Notes under the pieces: generated by a model | Told to the model about the DNA's origin: nothing | The model's database searches: none | The model's input: the letters and a program-made list of their open reading frames with translations, nothing else | Shown: positions 54,163 to 64,000 of the stretch, piece by piece | Layout of the letters: each line of letters starts with the position of its first letter | Numbering within the stretch: the stretch's first letter is position 1 | NCBI GenBank assembly: GCA_002733765.1 | Contig: NVWU01000011.1 | Location: 62,001-126,000, forward strand | Reading direction: 5' to 3' | Source: Colwellia sp. | Lineage (GTDB): Bacteria > Pseudomonadota > Gammaproteobacteria > Enterobacterales > Alteromonadaceae | DNA length: 64,000 nt | Position numbers and translations under genes: made by a program

Positions 54163-55017
54163 ATGAGTAATACAATGCAACTTATTTTACCACAAAGTGG
54201 TAGTATTGAATCGTACATGCAATCAGCATATAGCATTCCTATGCTCACTGCTGAAGAAGAGCATAATCTTGCCACTAGTCTTTATAATGAGAATGACTTA
54301 CAAGCTGCGCAACAGCTGATTATGTCGCATTTACGCTTTGTTATTCATATTGCCAAAGGTTATTCTGGTTATGGGTTAGCACAAGCTGACTTGGTACAAG
54401 AGGGTAATGTGGGCTTGATGAAGGCCGTTAAGCGTTTTAATCCTGAAGTGGGTGTGCGTTTGGTCTCATTTGCCGTGCATTGGATCAAAGCAGAAATACA
54501 TGAATATGTATTGAAAAACTGGCGAATCGTAAAAGTAGCTACCACTAAAGCACAACGTAAATTGTTTTTTAATCTGCGTAAGAATAAGAAACGCTTGGGT
54601 TGGTTTAGTAATGATGAAGTCAATACTGTTGCTGAAACGTTAGGTGTTAGTACCAAAGATGTTTTGGAAATGGAAAACCGCATGAGCAGTCATGATCAAG
54701 CTTTTGAGCTTTCTTCTGATGACGACGATAATGCCAGTGCAGGTAACTTTTCACCGGCGCAGTATTTAGAAGACAAACAATCAGACTTAGCGATTGAAGT
54801 CGAAAATGCTAACTGGAAAAGTCACGCTAATAACCGTTTATCTTCGGCATTAGTTGCGCTAGATGATCGCAGCCAAGATATTATTAAAACGCGTTGGTTA
54901 AGCGAAGATAAAACAACGTTACAAGAGTTAGCCAATAAATACCAAATTTCAGCTGAGCGTGTTCGACAATTAGAAAAAAATGCTTTAAATAAGCTGAAAA
55001 ATACTATGGTGCTCTAG
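54163..55017 (+). CDS. rpoH: RNA polymerase heat-shock sigma factor (sigma-32)
   Basis: A 284-residue sigma factor. Region 2 includes [26 protein letters not shown], the RpoH box is [10 protein letters not shown] (131-140), and region 4 ends with [20 protein letters not shown]. It directs transcription of chaperone and protease genes. In many relatives ftsX lies upstream; here yceH, an unknown gene and an IS element do. The leader (54100-54162) may fold over the start, as in the E. coli thermosensor, but this was not modelled. A terminator follows. Confidence 0.96.
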   Translation: MSNTMQLILPQSGSIESYMQSAYSIPMLTAEEEHNLATSLYNENDLQAAQQLIMSHLRFVIHIAKGYSGYGLAQADLVQEGNVGLMKAVKRFNPEVGVRLVSFAVHWIKAEIHEYVLKNWRIVKVATTKAQRKLFFNLRKNKKRLGWFSNDEVNTVAETLGVSTKDVLEMENRMSSHDQAFELSSDDDDNASAGNFSPAQYLEDKQSDLAIEVENANWKSHANNRLSSALVALDDRSQDIIKTRWLSEDKTTLQELANKYQISAERVRQLEKNALNKLKNTMVL

Positions 55018-55037
55018 TGTTAATTTAGCCTCATATT

Positions 55038-55064
55038 TTAAAACCGACTAAGGTCGGTTTTTTT
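55038..55064 (+). terminator. rpoH terminator
   Basis: AAAACCGACTAAGGTCGG followed by a T-run: a 6-base GC stem extended by A-T pairs, 20 bases after the stop codon. Confidence 0.88.
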
Positions 55065-55342
55065 ATGCCTGTAATTTGAACTCAGGTCATAGTCTCAATC
55101 AGAAAAATATAGCTTTACTATATATTTAAAAAACTAGATAAAAATTGTGAATATCCTTTTTTTAATGAACCGTCTATTTTAAACTTTGTTTTGGCGCATT
55201 ATTTCATTAATGAGTGTATGCTTTTACTCGTTTACTGGCCTCATTTGAGTATATAATGTCAAATCTATTAAGTTAGTGCTGAAGCAGGAATAAATTTAAT
55301 AGATTTGGTATAATAGCAGTAATTAGATTTTAGGAGTTTGTT
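55065..55342. other. Gap upstream of the tat operon with inverted repeat and -10 box
   Basis: CAAATCTATTAA (55260-55271) and TTAATAGATTTG (55296-55307) form a perfect 12-base inverted repeat, directly followed by TATAAT at 55309-55314, a likely tatA -10 box. A second TATAAT lies at about 55253. The rest is AT-rich with no gene. Confidence 0.5.
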
Positions 55343-55612
55343 ATGGGTGGTATCAGTATTTGGCAATTATTAATTGTTGCCGTTATTGTCGTTTTATTGT
55401 TTGGTACTAAAAAATTGCGTAACTTAGGTGGCGATTTAGGCTCGGCTGTAAAAGGCTTTAAAAATGCAATAGGTGATGAAAAAGACTCAGCTGAAAAAGA
55501 TTCAGCCAGCAAAGTAGAGCAAAATTCAGATACGTTAGGTGATAACAGTAGTACTACTGCACACGAAGCTAGCAAATCTAAAGAAAGCCAAAAAGAAAAC
55601 AGTCAGGCGTAA
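55343..55612 (+). CDS. tatA: Sec-independent protein translocase TatA
   Basis: An 89-residue TatA: short periplasmic start MGGISIWQ, one membrane helix ([13 protein letters not shown]), then the amphipathic helix [20 protein letters not shown] and a polar tail. TatA forms the variable pore of the twin-arginine system. It is first in tatABC; AGGAG lies six bases upstream. Confidence 0.95.
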   Translation: MGGISIWQLLIVAVIVVLLFGTKKLRNLGGDLGSAVKGFKNAIGDEKDSAEKDSASKVEQNSDTLGDNSSTTAHEASKSKESQKENSQA

Positions 55613-55615
55613 TTA

Positions 55616-56095
55616 ATGTTTGATATTGGTTTTTGGGAATTAACACTTATTGGTATTATGGGTTTAGTGGTACTTGGCCCTGAACGTCTACCAGTAGCGA
55701 TTCGAACCCTTAAAGGTTGGGTCACAGGTGTACGTAAGTTTAGTGATTCGGTGAAATCTGAGCTTTCAGAAGAGCTAAGAATTCATGAACTACATGCAAA
55801 CCTTAAAAAAGCAGAGCAGGCAAACATGGCTAACCTAAGCCCTGAAATTGCGGAATCGGTTAAGTCGTTGAAAGAAGCTGCTGCGATGGTCAATGAACCA
55901 TTTAAGAAGATCGATAAAAGTGCGATGGACTCATTTATTTCGACGTCATTAGCAAGTCAATCTTCTATAGAACAAGCCACTAGTGCTGAACCGAACAATA
56001 ATACTCAGGCAGATGCGACTCAAAATATTGAGTCATCGGATGGGCTTCAAAAAAGCGCCCCGAATATTGAGCACGAAGTTAAGCAGGACAAATGA
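55616..56095 (+). CDS. tatB: Sec-independent protein translocase TatB
   Basis: A 159-residue TatB starting MFDIGFWELTLIGIMGLVVL with the conserved Glu8 and LGPERLP, followed by an amphipathic helix and a long polar C-terminus. It binds Tat signal peptides with TatC. It is three bases after tatA and overlaps tatC by four bases (ATGA). Confidence 0.95.
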   Translation: MFDIGFWELTLIGIMGLVVLGPERLPVAIRTLKGWVTGVRKFSDSVKSELSEELRIHELHANLKKAEQANMANLSPEIAESVKSLKEAAAMVNEPFKKIDKSAMDSFISTSLASQSSIEQATSAEPNNNTQADATQNIESSDGLQKSAPNIEHEVKQDK

Positions 56096-56892
56096 ATTCA
56101 TCGGTAGAACAACATTCAAAATCCTCAGAGTCAATGGCAGCAGAGCCCTTAGCATTAGAGAAAAACGTGACGCTTTTTGACCATTTAATTGAACTAAGAA
56201 CACGTTTATTACGCGCAGTGTTAGGTATTTTGTTGGTATTTTGTTGTTTAGCCTATTTTGCTCAAGATATTTATCAATACTTAGCACAACCTTTGTTGCA
56301 AACTATGCCCGCTGGCTCACAAATGATTGCAACGGATGTAGCATCGCCTTTTTTTGCTCCTTTTAAACTCACCATCGTCTTATCTATTTTTCTTGCTATG
56401 CCTTACATTTTATATCAAATTTGGTCATTTGTTGCACCAGGCTTGTATCGTAATGAAAAACGATTGATTGCACCACTGATGTTTGGGTCTACTTTGTTGT
56501 TTTATAGTGGTATCGCTTTTGCTTACTTTATTGTCTTTCCAGTAGTCTTTGCTTTTTTTACATCGGTTGCACCTGAGGGGGTAGTGATTGCTACCGATAT
56601 TAGCAGTTATTTAGATTTTGTTTTAAAATTATTCTTTGCTTTTGGTGCCGCATTTGAAATACCTGTTGTGGTTATCCTATTATGCTGGACGGGTGTGACT
56701 AGCCCAAATGACTTAAGAAAAAAACGTCCTTATATGGCCGTCGGTGCTTTTGTTATTGGTATGCTATTAACGCCTCCTGATATTATTTCGCAATCTATGT
56801 TAGCTATTCCTATGTTACTGTTGTTTGAAATCGGCATTATTATTGCCTCGCTATATCATAAAGAGGAAGATGAGGTAGAGGACCCTGTGTAG
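56092..56892 (+). CDS. tatC: Sec-independent protein translocase TatC
   Basis: A 266-residue protein with six membrane helices. Conserved LFDHLIELRTRLLRA near residue 29, FVAPGLYRNEKR and FGAAFEIPVV are TatC signatures. It recognises twin-arginine signals such as that of the GMC operon at 33 kb. Its last codons lie at the edge of repeat copy B. Confidence 0.96.
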   Translation: MNSSVEQHSKSSESMAAEPLALEKNVTLFDHLIELRTRLLRAVLGILLVFCCLAYFAQDIYQYLAQPLLQTMPAGSQMIATDVASPFFAPFKLTIVLSIFLAMPYILYQIWSFVAPGLYRNEKRLIAPLMFGSTLLFYSGIAFAYFIVFPVVFAFFTSVAPEGVVIATDISSYLDFVLKLFFAFGAAFEIPVVVILLCWTGVTSPNDLRKKRPYMAVGAFVIGMLLTPPDIISQSMLAIPMLLLFEIGIIIASLYHKEEDEVEDPV

Positions 56893-57020
56893 GGGCGTCT
56901 GATCAGAAAAATTCATCGTTTCATCTGTTTTTAAGGGAAATAACTATTAATAAAAAAATGCGCCTCGAGCATTATACGCTTAGGAATTCTGAAACTCGCA
57001 TAATGAAGTGTTTTTAGTAT
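56883..57020 (+). repeat. Intergenic repeat family, copy B
   Basis: Contains in order CCCTGTGTAGGGG, CATCGTTTCAT, TTTTTAAGGGAAA, CTATTAATAAAAAAATGCGC, GAAACTCGCATAATGAAG and TTAGTAT, matching copies A and C. It begins over the tatC stop codon and fills the tatC-tatD gap up to the tatD start. Confidence 0.6.
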
Positions 57021-57021
57021 T

Positions 57022-57816
57022 ATGCTGATCGATATAGGTGTGAACTTAACCAATAAACGTTTTGATAAAGATCGAGATGAGCTGATTATTCGCGCAAAAA
57101 ATCAAGGCGTTGAAAAACTCTTGATTACAGGTACAAGCGTACATGAAAGTCAGCAGGCCTTAGCTTTGTGTCAATATTACCAACAGATATTTCCTCATAC
57201 GCTATTTAGCACAGCAGGCGTTCATCCTCACGATGCTGATGGTGTAAATGATGATTATTTAGCACAATTAATCCAATTAGCAGAACAACCGGAAGTTAAA
57301 GCCATAGGGGAGTGTGGTTTAGATTTTAATCGTAATTTTTCTGCACCAGAACAACAATTAAAAGTTTTTAAAGAACAAATTGGCTTAGCAGCAGAGCTTA
57401 ATATGCCATTATTTCTGCATCAACGTGATGCATTTTCTCCTTGGTTTGCGGCACTGAAGCCTTTTTTTCATCGAATTCCCGCGATGGTTGCCCATTGCTT
57501 TACCGGTAATAAAGTAGAATTAGAACAGTGTATAGCAGCCAACATGTATATAGGTATTACGGGTTGGCTCTGTGATGATCGTAGAGGAAAAGAACTACAA
57601 GATATCATTAAATTAATTCCATTAAACCGCTTATTAATTGAAACAGATGCGCCTTATTTAACTCCTCGAACAATTAGACCTCGTCCTAAAAGTAGTCGTA
57701 ATGAACCAAGCTACTTACCCTATATAGTTCAACAAATTGCGGATATAACAGCTATTGACGTCGATGAAATAGCTTGTCAAACTAGCAAGAATGCCCATAA
57801 AGTTTTTAACTTATAA
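57022..57816 (+). CDS. tatD: TatD family metal-dependent DNase
   Basis: A 264-residue TIM-barrel hydrolase. Metal ligands: IDIGVN at the start, ECGLDFNRN, LHQRDA, HCFTGN and ETDAPYLTPR. TatD is a 3'-5' DNase and is not needed for Tat export despite its position. The start ATG at 57022 comes right after repeat copy B, so that copy probably contributes the leader. Confidence 0.94.
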   Translation: MLIDIGVNLTNKRFDKDRDELIIRAKNQGVEKLLITGTSVHESQQALALCQYYQQIFPHTLFSTAGVHPHDADGVNDDYLAQLIQLAEQPEVKAIGECGLDFNRNFSAPEQQLKVFKEQIGLAAELNMPLFLHQRDAFSPWFAALKPFFHRIPAMVAHCFTGNKVELEQCIAANMYIGITGWLCDDRRGKELQDIIKLIPLNRLLIETDAPYLTPRTIRPRPKSSRNEPSYLPYIVQQIADITAIDVDEIACQTSKNAHKVFNL

Positions 57817-57827
57817 AGAAACTAGCT

Positions 57828-58640
57828 GTGACTGACCCTACCCATCAATGTAATGAACTGTTTTTTCAAGGATTAACCATCGGTTTTATCGTTTGCTTGG
57901 TGGTAATGTTAATTATTATTTATACATTTTATCAAAAATATTTAATAGAGAAAAAAGTTTTAAAAGGTCAATTAGCTAACGCAAATGTAGTTATTTTATC
58001 AGCAGAAAGCTCTTATCAACTTTTGTTAAATCAGCAACAAGAAAGCCAGGATTTATTAGAAGAAAGAGTTCAAGAGCGTACTTTGGAGTTGCATATTGCT
58101 TTGCAAGAGCTAGAAGAAGCTAATTCTGAATTAGAGCAAAAAAATACCTTAGATGAATTAACAGGATTATTTAATCGTCGATTTTATGACCAGAAAATTC
58201 TTGCTGAATATCGTCGTAGTAAACGTAATTTAACCCCATTAAGTTTGATCATTATTGATATTGATTATTTTAAAGTCGTTAATGATAGTTATGGACACCT
58301 CGCTGGTGATCACTGTTTAGTTTGGCTTAGTAATCATCTCAAACAAAGTTTAAAACGCAGTAGTGATATGGCTTTTCGCTATGGTGGAGAAGAGTTCTGT
58401 GTAATATTACCTGATACTGATGCAAAAGGTGCAATGGCTTTGGCTGAATCCTTAAGAAAAAGTATTGAACATCAAGCATGTACTTATAAAGGTATTGAAA
58501 TACCATTAACAATTAGTAGTGGTCTATTTACTTATGTACAGCAAAGTGAAGTACAGCCAGAACAGATATTTACGAGAGCGGATAAAGCACTTTATGAGGC
58601 GAAGAATAACGGACGTAATCAGACTACTGCATCACTATAA
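57828..58640 (+). CDS. Membrane-anchored diguanylate cyclase
   Basis: A 270-residue protein starting at GTG 57828. One N-terminal membrane helix (LTIGFIVCLVVMLIIIYTFY), a coiled coil of about 70 residues (QESQDLLEERVQERTLELHI), then a GGDEF domain with active-site RYGGEEF and the metal-binding IIIDIDYFK. It should make cyclic di-GMP, the ligand of PilZ proteins such as that at 680. The inhibitory RxxD site is not present in the usual position, so product inhibition may be absent. It lies 11 bases after tatD. Confidence 0.92.
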   Translation: MTDPTHQCNELFFQGLTIGFIVCLVVMLIIIYTFYQKYLIEKKVLKGQLANANVVILSAESSYQLLLNQQQESQDLLEERVQERTLELHIALQELEEANSELEQKNTLDELTGLFNRRFYDQKILAEYRRSKRNLTPLSLIIIDIDYFKVVNDSYGHLAGDHCLVWLSNHLKQSLKRSSDMAFRYGGEEFCVILPDTDAKGAMALAESLRKSIEHQACTYKGIEIPLTISSGLFTYVQQSEVQPEQIFTRADKALYEAKNNGRNQTTASL

Positions 58641-58722
58641 AACCCTATTACGAACTTCTTATTTTAGCTAAAGCCTGCACCTTGAGGTAATGGACATATA
58701 TAAGATAGTATTGAATAATTAG

Positions 58723-59793
<1,071 letters not shown>

Positions 59794-59813
59794 AGTGGGC
59801 TCTGTTATCGTTT

Positions 59814-59914
59814 AGTGTTGGTGAGTAAACAAGCGAGACGCATAAACCCATCCATGGGGCTCTGCACAAGCATCCATGCTTGTGATGCTCGCTTTTATCA
59901 CACCACCAACACTC
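59814..59914. repeat. Nested palindromic element between hemB and ppx/gppA
   Basis: An outer pair AGTGTTGGTG (59814-59823)/CACCAACACT and a middle pair AAGCGAG (59831-59837)/CTCGCTT (59888-59894) enclose two small hairpins, CCCAT-CC-ATGGG (59847-59858) and ACAAGCAT-CC-ATGCTTGT (59866-59883), that share the core CATCCATG. As RNA or DNA it would fold into a cruciform of about 100 bases. It may be an interspersed repeat and may end hemB transcription. Confidence 0.6.
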
Positions 59915-59986
59915 ACCGTCAAATCAATACGTTACGCTTTGACCAACACCTAACTACAATACAGCCGTAAAGTGTCGAGCTACGAG

Positions 59987-60943
59987 CTACGAATTTCGGG
60001 GAGGAAGCATCTCATAGAGCAATCCTTCACGAAGCGCTCCAGTCGAAAGTGTTAGCTCGGTAATGTTAAAAACCTCAAATAAAGCAATGAGAATACTCAA
60101 GCCACTAGCGAGCACGGGTGCTCTATCGGCTCTTAATCCTGAAAACGATATATTATCAATAGTTTTACAGTGAATAAGTGCCTGTTTTATTTCTTGTAAA
60201 AAAGCTGAAGTGATTATGATTGGTTGTTTTCTGTCATGAAGAATTTCGGCTAACGCTTGCATACAGCCAGATCTACCTAAAACAGATTGCCAACCTAAAT
60301 TGAGGAAATCCACGGATATTGGAGTAATGATTTTACTTGCTGCAGTAATCGCAGCGGCAAAGTTTTTATCCGTTAATAAATTGTCAGCAAAAAACTTTTC
60401 TTTAAAACTAACACAGCCTAAATTTACGCTAATGGCATGTTTCGCATCAAAGCCTTGACCAATAATTAATTCAGTACTTGCGCCACCTATATCAATAACC
60501 AATTGCTTTTTATCACAATAACCTGGGCAGGTATGGGCAACACCACTGTAGATTGTTTTGGCTTCTTGTTCACCACTAAGTAGTTTGATATCTAATGGCA
60601 AAATTTCATTAGCCAGGGTTAAAAAATCATTACGATTTATCGCTATTCTTAACGCAGCAGTAGCAACAATTCGAATATTGCTTACAGGGATATTCACGAG
60701 GTGTTGAGAAAATAAGGTTAAACAAGCAATACCACGGTTAATCGCATCCGGGCTTAATTCATTGTGATTATTTAAACCTGCAGCCAAGCGGACTTTTTGC
60801 TTTATTTTGGCTACAACCTTAACTTGGTTGTTAACTAATTGAGTAATCTGTAAATGGAAGCTGTTTGACCCTAAATCAACCACAGCATAATGAGAATTTG
60901 TATATTCCGCATTCTGCTGTGGTGTTTTTTTTTGTATAGTCAT
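59987..60943 (-). CDS. Short Ppx/GppA phosphatase family protein
   Basis: A 318-residue protein with the actin-like Ppx/GppA fold: AVVDLGSNSFHLQI, VATAALRIAINRNDF, LSGEQEAKTIYSGV, LVIDIGGASTELIIG, and TLSTGALREGLLYEM. It hydrolyses polyphosphate or pppGpp. It lacks the C-terminal HD-like domain of E. coli GppA and Ppx (about 500 residues), as in short family members. It follows rhlB by 16 bases, matching the gppA-rhlB pairing of E. coli. Confidence 0.9.
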   Translation of the reverse strand: MTIQKKTPQQNAEYTNSHYAVVDLGSNSFHLQITQLVNNQVKVVAKIKQKVRLAAGLNNHNELSPDAINRGIACLTLFSQHLVNIPVSNIRIVATAALRIAINRNDFLTLANEILPLDIKLLSGEQEAKTIYSGVAHTCPGYCDKKQLVIDIGGASTELIIGQGFDAKHAISVNLGCVSFKEKFFADNLLTDKNFAAAITAASKIITPISVDFLNLGWQSVLGRSGCMQALAEILHDRKQPIIITSAFLQEIKQALIHCKTIDNISFSGLRADRAPVLASGLSILIALFEVFNITELTLSTGALREGLLYEMLPPRNS

Positions 60944-60959
60944 TTAAAGCAAAGAAGAA

Positions 60960-62237
60960 CTAACGGCGAGGGCGAGAATTGCTGTTGCCGTTTTGTCTAA
61001 AGTTACCACGGCTTCCTTGTCGGTTACCACCAGGTTTATGGCGGCGTTGGCGTGGAGGAGGTTTAGGTAAGTCATCAAGCAACGCTTCATGTAAGTACTT
61101 TGTTACTGGCAATGAGTGATCAATGTACTCTTCAATCGCAGGCAAGTTAAATACATATTGTTCACAGGCTAAGCTTATCGCATGTCCAGTTTCACCGGCA
61201 CGACCAGTACGACCAATACGGTGCACATAATCTTCACAATCATCGGGCAAATCATAGTTAAAAACATGCGTAACCGATGGAATATGTAAACCACGAGCGG
61301 CAACATCCGTAGCCACGAGTATATCTAAAGTACCCTTGCTAAATTGCTCTAGTATTTTCAGGCGCTTCTTTTGGGGAACATCGCCAGTTAATAATCCTGC
61401 TCTTAATTTATCAGCAACCAGATGATCAAAAAGTTTTTCACAAACATGCTTAGTATTGGCAAAAATAATGGCTTTTTCAGGCCAGTCTTCTTCTATTAAC
61501 GTTTGTAATAAAGCCATTTTGTCTTCATTAGAAGGATAAAATAACTCTTCGCTAATGCGTGTATTGGTTTTTTGTTCTGGTGCAATTTCTACACTGGTTG
61601 GATCATTCATATGCTCGAAAGCAAGTTCTTTCACTCTAAAGGACAATGTTGCCGAGAACAGCATACTTAAACGCTGTGTCGCAGGAGGCATTTTATTGAA
61701 CATATAGCGAATATCTTTAATAAAACCTAAATCGAACATTCTATCGGCTTCATCAAGTACGATAACTTCAATATTGCTTAAGTTATAAATGCCTTGTTTT
61801 AAATAGTCTAATAAGCGACCACAGGTGCCAATTAAAATATCGACACCTTGTTCTAATTCTAAGCGTTGACTTTCATAACCTTCACCGCCATAAACAATAC
61901 CAAGACGTAGTCCGGTGCTTTTTGACATTTCGATAGCATCACGATGAATTTGAATAGCAAGTTCACGTGTTGGTGCCATAATTAACGCACGAGGTTGATT
62001 ATGTGTCGGTGCTTCTACTTGTAGCAACCGATGAAAAGTTCCGGCTAAAAACGCAATGGTTTTACCTTCGCCTGTTTGAGCTTGGCCTGCTATGTCAGTG
62101 CCTTTAAGCAATATAGGTAAAGACTGTTCCTGAATGGACGTACAATGTTGGAAGCCCATGGCTTCTAATCCGGTCACTACTTGCGGAGCAAGATTTAAGT
62201 CAGCGAATTTTGTTTCTGTTAAGTGTGTTTTTTTCAT
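60960..62237 (-). CDS. rhlB: ATP-dependent RNA helicase RhlB
   Basis: A 425-residue DEAD-box helicase, the degradosome-type RhlB. Q motif [16 protein letters not shown], Walker [25 protein letters not shown], and [10 protein letters not shown] are present. The C-terminal tail is basic ([20 protein letters not shown]), probably RNA-binding. The neighbours trxA and rho lie divergently, matching E. coli. Confidence 0.95.
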   Translation of the reverse strand: MKKTHLTETKFADLNLAPQVVTGLEAMGFQHCTSIQEQSLPILLKGTDIAGQAQTGEGKTIAFLAGTFHRLLQVEAPTHNQPRALIMAPTRELAIQIHRDAIEMSKSTGLRLGIVYGGEGYESQRLELEQGVDILIGTCGRLLDYLKQGIYNLSNIEVIVLDEADRMFDLGFIKDIRYMFNKMPPATQRLSMLFSATLSFRVKELAFEHMNDPTSVEIAPEQKTNTRISEELFYPSNEDKMALLQTLIEEDWPEKAIIFANTKHVCEKLFDHLVADKLRAGLLTGDVPQKKRLKILEQFSKGTLDILVATDVAARGLHIPSVTHVFNYDLPDDCEDYVHRIGRTGRAGETGHAISLACEQYVFNLPAIEEYIDHSLPVTKYLHEALLDDLPKPPPRQRRHKPGGNRQGSRGNFRQNGNSNSRPRR

Positions 62238-62309
62238 GGCGGTAGCTTAACACCATAGCTATACCAATTGAAGTAATGAATTGATCATTCAGCGAGAATT
62301 AAAAGGTAC
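62238..62309. other. Left part of the rhlB-trxA intergenic region
   Basis: The rhlB-trxA gap is 594 bases in all and holds repeat copy C. This left part contains the rhlB leader and another TATACCAATTGAAG motif (from about 62263) resembling the start of the repeat family. No gene seen. Confidence 0.45.
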
Positions 62310-62503
62310 ATACCAAAGTGAATTCAAAGGGCAGGTTTTAGTTGGAATTAGAAACGTTTTTAAACCAACCCTACGGGGACAACTGAGCAAACCATCTACT
62401 TCGTTGCATCCTTTTTTAAGGGAGCAGCATTAATAAAAAGATGTGCCTTGTATATGGCTCGATCAATTGTCCTAAAATCCGCTTTTTGAGTTCACTTGGG
62501 TAT
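62310..62503 (+). repeat. Intergenic repeat family, copy C with terminal inverted repeats
   Basis: Ends ATACCAAAGTGAATTCAAAG and CTTTTTGAGTTCACTTGGGT-AT are inverted repeats with about 17 of 20 matches. Inside lie CCCTACGGGG, TCGTTGCAT, TTTTTTAAGGGAGCAG, CATTAATAAAAAGATGTGCC and GTCCTAAAA, shared with copies A and B. At 194 bases and without a gene it fits a MITE. Confidence 0.68.
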
Positions 62504-62831
62504 AGAGGCAAGACATTGATTTAAGAGAATGGTTACTCCCTTGTCAAAATCAATAACGCTGCTATGAACCTTTTAAACTCGCCAGTGGAAGCTTGTCAGG
62601 AAAGTGATAACGTGACTATATACGTACAAATTCTGCTTGTTCTAACTTCCCTGACACAGCTCTGAATTGACTCATCCATTATTTTAATTGGTATTAATTA
62701 ATAACTAACTTTAGCAGCGTTAAGTGAATATAAAAGAAAACAAACTTGAAAAATAGGCAAGCTAGCCTCATAAATGTATAATATTGAAATTAAATAGCGT
62801 GGCACAATTGCCATAAGTAACGGAGAATGAG
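62504..62831. other. Right part of the rhlB-trxA intergenic region
   Basis: About 330 bases with the trxA promoter presumably near its end. ATTGATTT and AAATCAAT at about 62516 and 62544 form a loose inverted repeat. No reading frame with family resemblance was found. Confidence 0.4.
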
Positions 62832-63158
62832 ATGAACGATAAAATTGTTCAGCTAACTGATGATAGTTTTGAAGCCGATGTTTTAAAAGCCTCAGGTTTA
62901 GTGTTAGTTGATTTTTGGGCGGAATGGTGTGGTCCTTGTAAAATGATAGCACCAGTTCTTGATGATATAGCGGTAGAATATGATGGCAAGGTTACGGTTG
63001 GTAAATTAAATATTGATCAAAACTCAGATACTCCACCTAAGTACGGTGTACGAGGAATTCCAACATTGTTATTATTTAAAGATGGCGAAATTGCTGACAC
63101 TAAAGTTGGCGCCTTATCAAAAACTCAATTAAAAGAATTTTTAGATAAAAACCTTTAA
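62832..63158 (+). CDS. trxA: Thioredoxin 1
   Basis: A 108-residue thioredoxin with the active site WCGPC (Cys33, Cys36), VLVDFWAEW and the cis-Pro loop RGIPTLLLF. It reduces disulfides in the cytoplasm. GGAGAATGAG precedes the ATG. It lies divergent from rhlB and upstream of rho, as in E. coli. The family's PAPKYG is PPPKYG-like here (TPPKYGVRG). Confidence 0.96.
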   Translation: MNDKIVQLTDDSFEADVLKASGLVLVDFWAEWCGPCKMIAPVLDDIAVEYDGKVTVGKLNIDQNSDTPPKYGVRGIPTLLLFKDGEIADTKVGALSKTQLKEFLDKNL

Positions 63159-63178
63159 TGCGTTAATCACTAAATATT

Positions 63179-63208
63179 TTAAAAACCTGAAATTACTTCA
63201 GGTTTTTT
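63179..63208 (+). terminator. trxA terminator
   Basis: AAAAACCTGAAATTACTTCAGG followed by a T-run: CCTGAA/TTCAGG stem extended by A-T pairs, 21 bases after the stop codon. Confidence 0.88.
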
Positions 63209-63448
63209 TATGCATGCGTTAAAAATAATTGCTTACATTTTAACTGGCGACTTTACCTAGTTAACTTTTAATGCTAAGTTTAGTCCCTGAGTATCAAAGA
63301 ACATTTCTATATCCCTATTCTCTTATCTTTTTTCGCTACTGTATTAGCTTTTTTTATTAGGTAAGAAAATTATAAACACACATATAAAATTAACTGTCAT
63401 CGGCAATCGCCAGGACATAACCACTTAAAATAGTTTAAGAAACCCCCT

Positions 63449-64000
63449 ATGAATCTTACCGAACTGAAAGAAAAATCCATTAATGAATTGGTTAAACTAG
63501 CTGAAACTATGAAGCTAGACAACCTTGCTAGAACCCGCAAACAAGACATAATTTTTGCTATTTTAAAAAAGCATGCCGAAAACGATAATGATATTTTTGG
63601 TGGTGGCGTTTTAGAAATTTTACAAGATGGTTTTGGTTTTTTACGCTCTGCCGACTCTTCCTATTTAGCCGGCCCAGATGATATTTATGTATCACCAAGT
63701 CAAATTCGCCGCTTTAGTATGAGAACGGGTGATACTATTCAAGGTAAAATTCGTTCACCGAAAAAAGGCGAGCGTTATTTTGCCTTGTTAAAAGTAACGG
63801 AAGTGAATTTTGATCGCCCTGAAAATACCCGTAATAAGATTTTATTTGAAAACTTAACCCCCATTCATCCTATCGATAGACTTACCATGGAACGTGGTAA
63901 TGGTTCTACCGAAGATATTACCGCGCGTGTTATTGATTTAGCATCGCCAATTGGTAAAGGCCAACGTGGTTTAATTGTTGCACCACCTAAAGCGGGTAAA
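63449..64000 (+). CDS. rho: Transcription termination factor Rho (3' end beyond window)
   Basis: The first 184 residues of Rho: [20 protein letters not shown], the cold-shock-like RNA-binding domain [20 protein letters not shown], and [19 protein letters not shown] at the window edge, which is the P-loop. Rho is the hexameric RNA helicase that ends transcription. It follows trxA by 290 bases; no separate leader peptide was identified. Confidence 0.96.
   Translation, partial: MNLTELKEKSINELVKLAETMKLDNLARTRKQDIIFAILKKHAENDNDIFGGGVLEILQDGFGFLRSADSSYLAGPDDIYVSPSQIRRFSMRTGDTIQGKIRSPKKGERYFALLKVTEVNFDRPENTRNKILFENLTPIHPIDRLTMERGNGSTEDITARVIDLASPIGKGQRGLIVAPPKAGK

Overview
The window is AT-rich chromosomal DNA of a gammaproteobacterium. 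Gene content and order point to the Alteromonadales, most likely Colwelliaceae (Colwellia or a close relative). This placement is inferred from protein character, low GC and synteny; no database search was possible. Most of the window is conserved housekeeping DNA read in blocks familiar from other gammaproteobacteria: radC-rpmB-rpmG-mutM-coaD-waaA, bioH-comF-nfuA, rph-pyrE-yicC, tatABC-tatD-hemB and gppA/ppx-rhlB-trxA-rho. The left edge cuts radC and the right edge cuts rho.

Region by region. 1-2300: the end of radC, a small inverted-repeat element, then a PilZ protein and a ParA/ribbon-helix-helix pair inserted in the otherwise conserved radC-rpmB interval. 2300-7800: ribosomal proteins L28 and L33, MutM, CoaD, a TetR regulator with palindromes in front of it, and the Kdo kinase/transferase pair. 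8200-17200: a complete aa3/caa3-type cytochrome c oxidase locus (coxB with a fused cytochrome c, coxA, ctaG, coxC, SURF1, a small Sco-like protein, ctaA, ctaB, sco) behind an FNR-like site. 17250-26120: a polysaccharide deacetylase, a dinF/MATE remnant, small membrane proteins, and a leftward iron-uptake cluster (ExbB, two ExbD, TonB, a siderophore receptor, a hydroxy-acid oxidase, a PiuC-type dioxygenase) behind a Fur-like palindrome. 26500-36500: nfuA, comF, bioH, a miniature flagellar-rod-like protein beside a SprA-type putative metalloprotease, pyrE, rph, a Tat-exported GMC oxidoreductase operon, and yicC.

36482-51446 is a roughly 15 kb genomic island bounded by a 20-bp direct repeat of the 3' end of yicC. 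At the left it carries a damaged tyrosine integrase, AlpA-type regulators (one frameshifted) and a YagK/YfjJ (inovirus Gp2-like) protein. Its cargo is a defence cluster: Mrr-type nuclease, HsdR, a Fic protein, HsdM, HsdS, a restriction-associated AAA ATPase, and an HNH (PtuB-like) gene cut off by the remnant of an IS50/Tn5-like element. The right junction restores the original yicC terminator. This island is the best candidate for an unusual system: a type I restriction-modification operon with an embedded Fic protein and a terminal ATPase/HNH pair reminiscent of Septu.

51500-64000: yceH, a small helical unknown, an intact IS1595-family element, rpoH, tatABC, tatD, a GGDEF protein, hemB, a short Ppx/GppA, rhlB, trxA and the start of rho. 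Three diverged copies of one short intergenic repeat family lie at about 26.2, 56.9 and 62.4 kb. No tRNA, rRNA or CRISPR array was seen.
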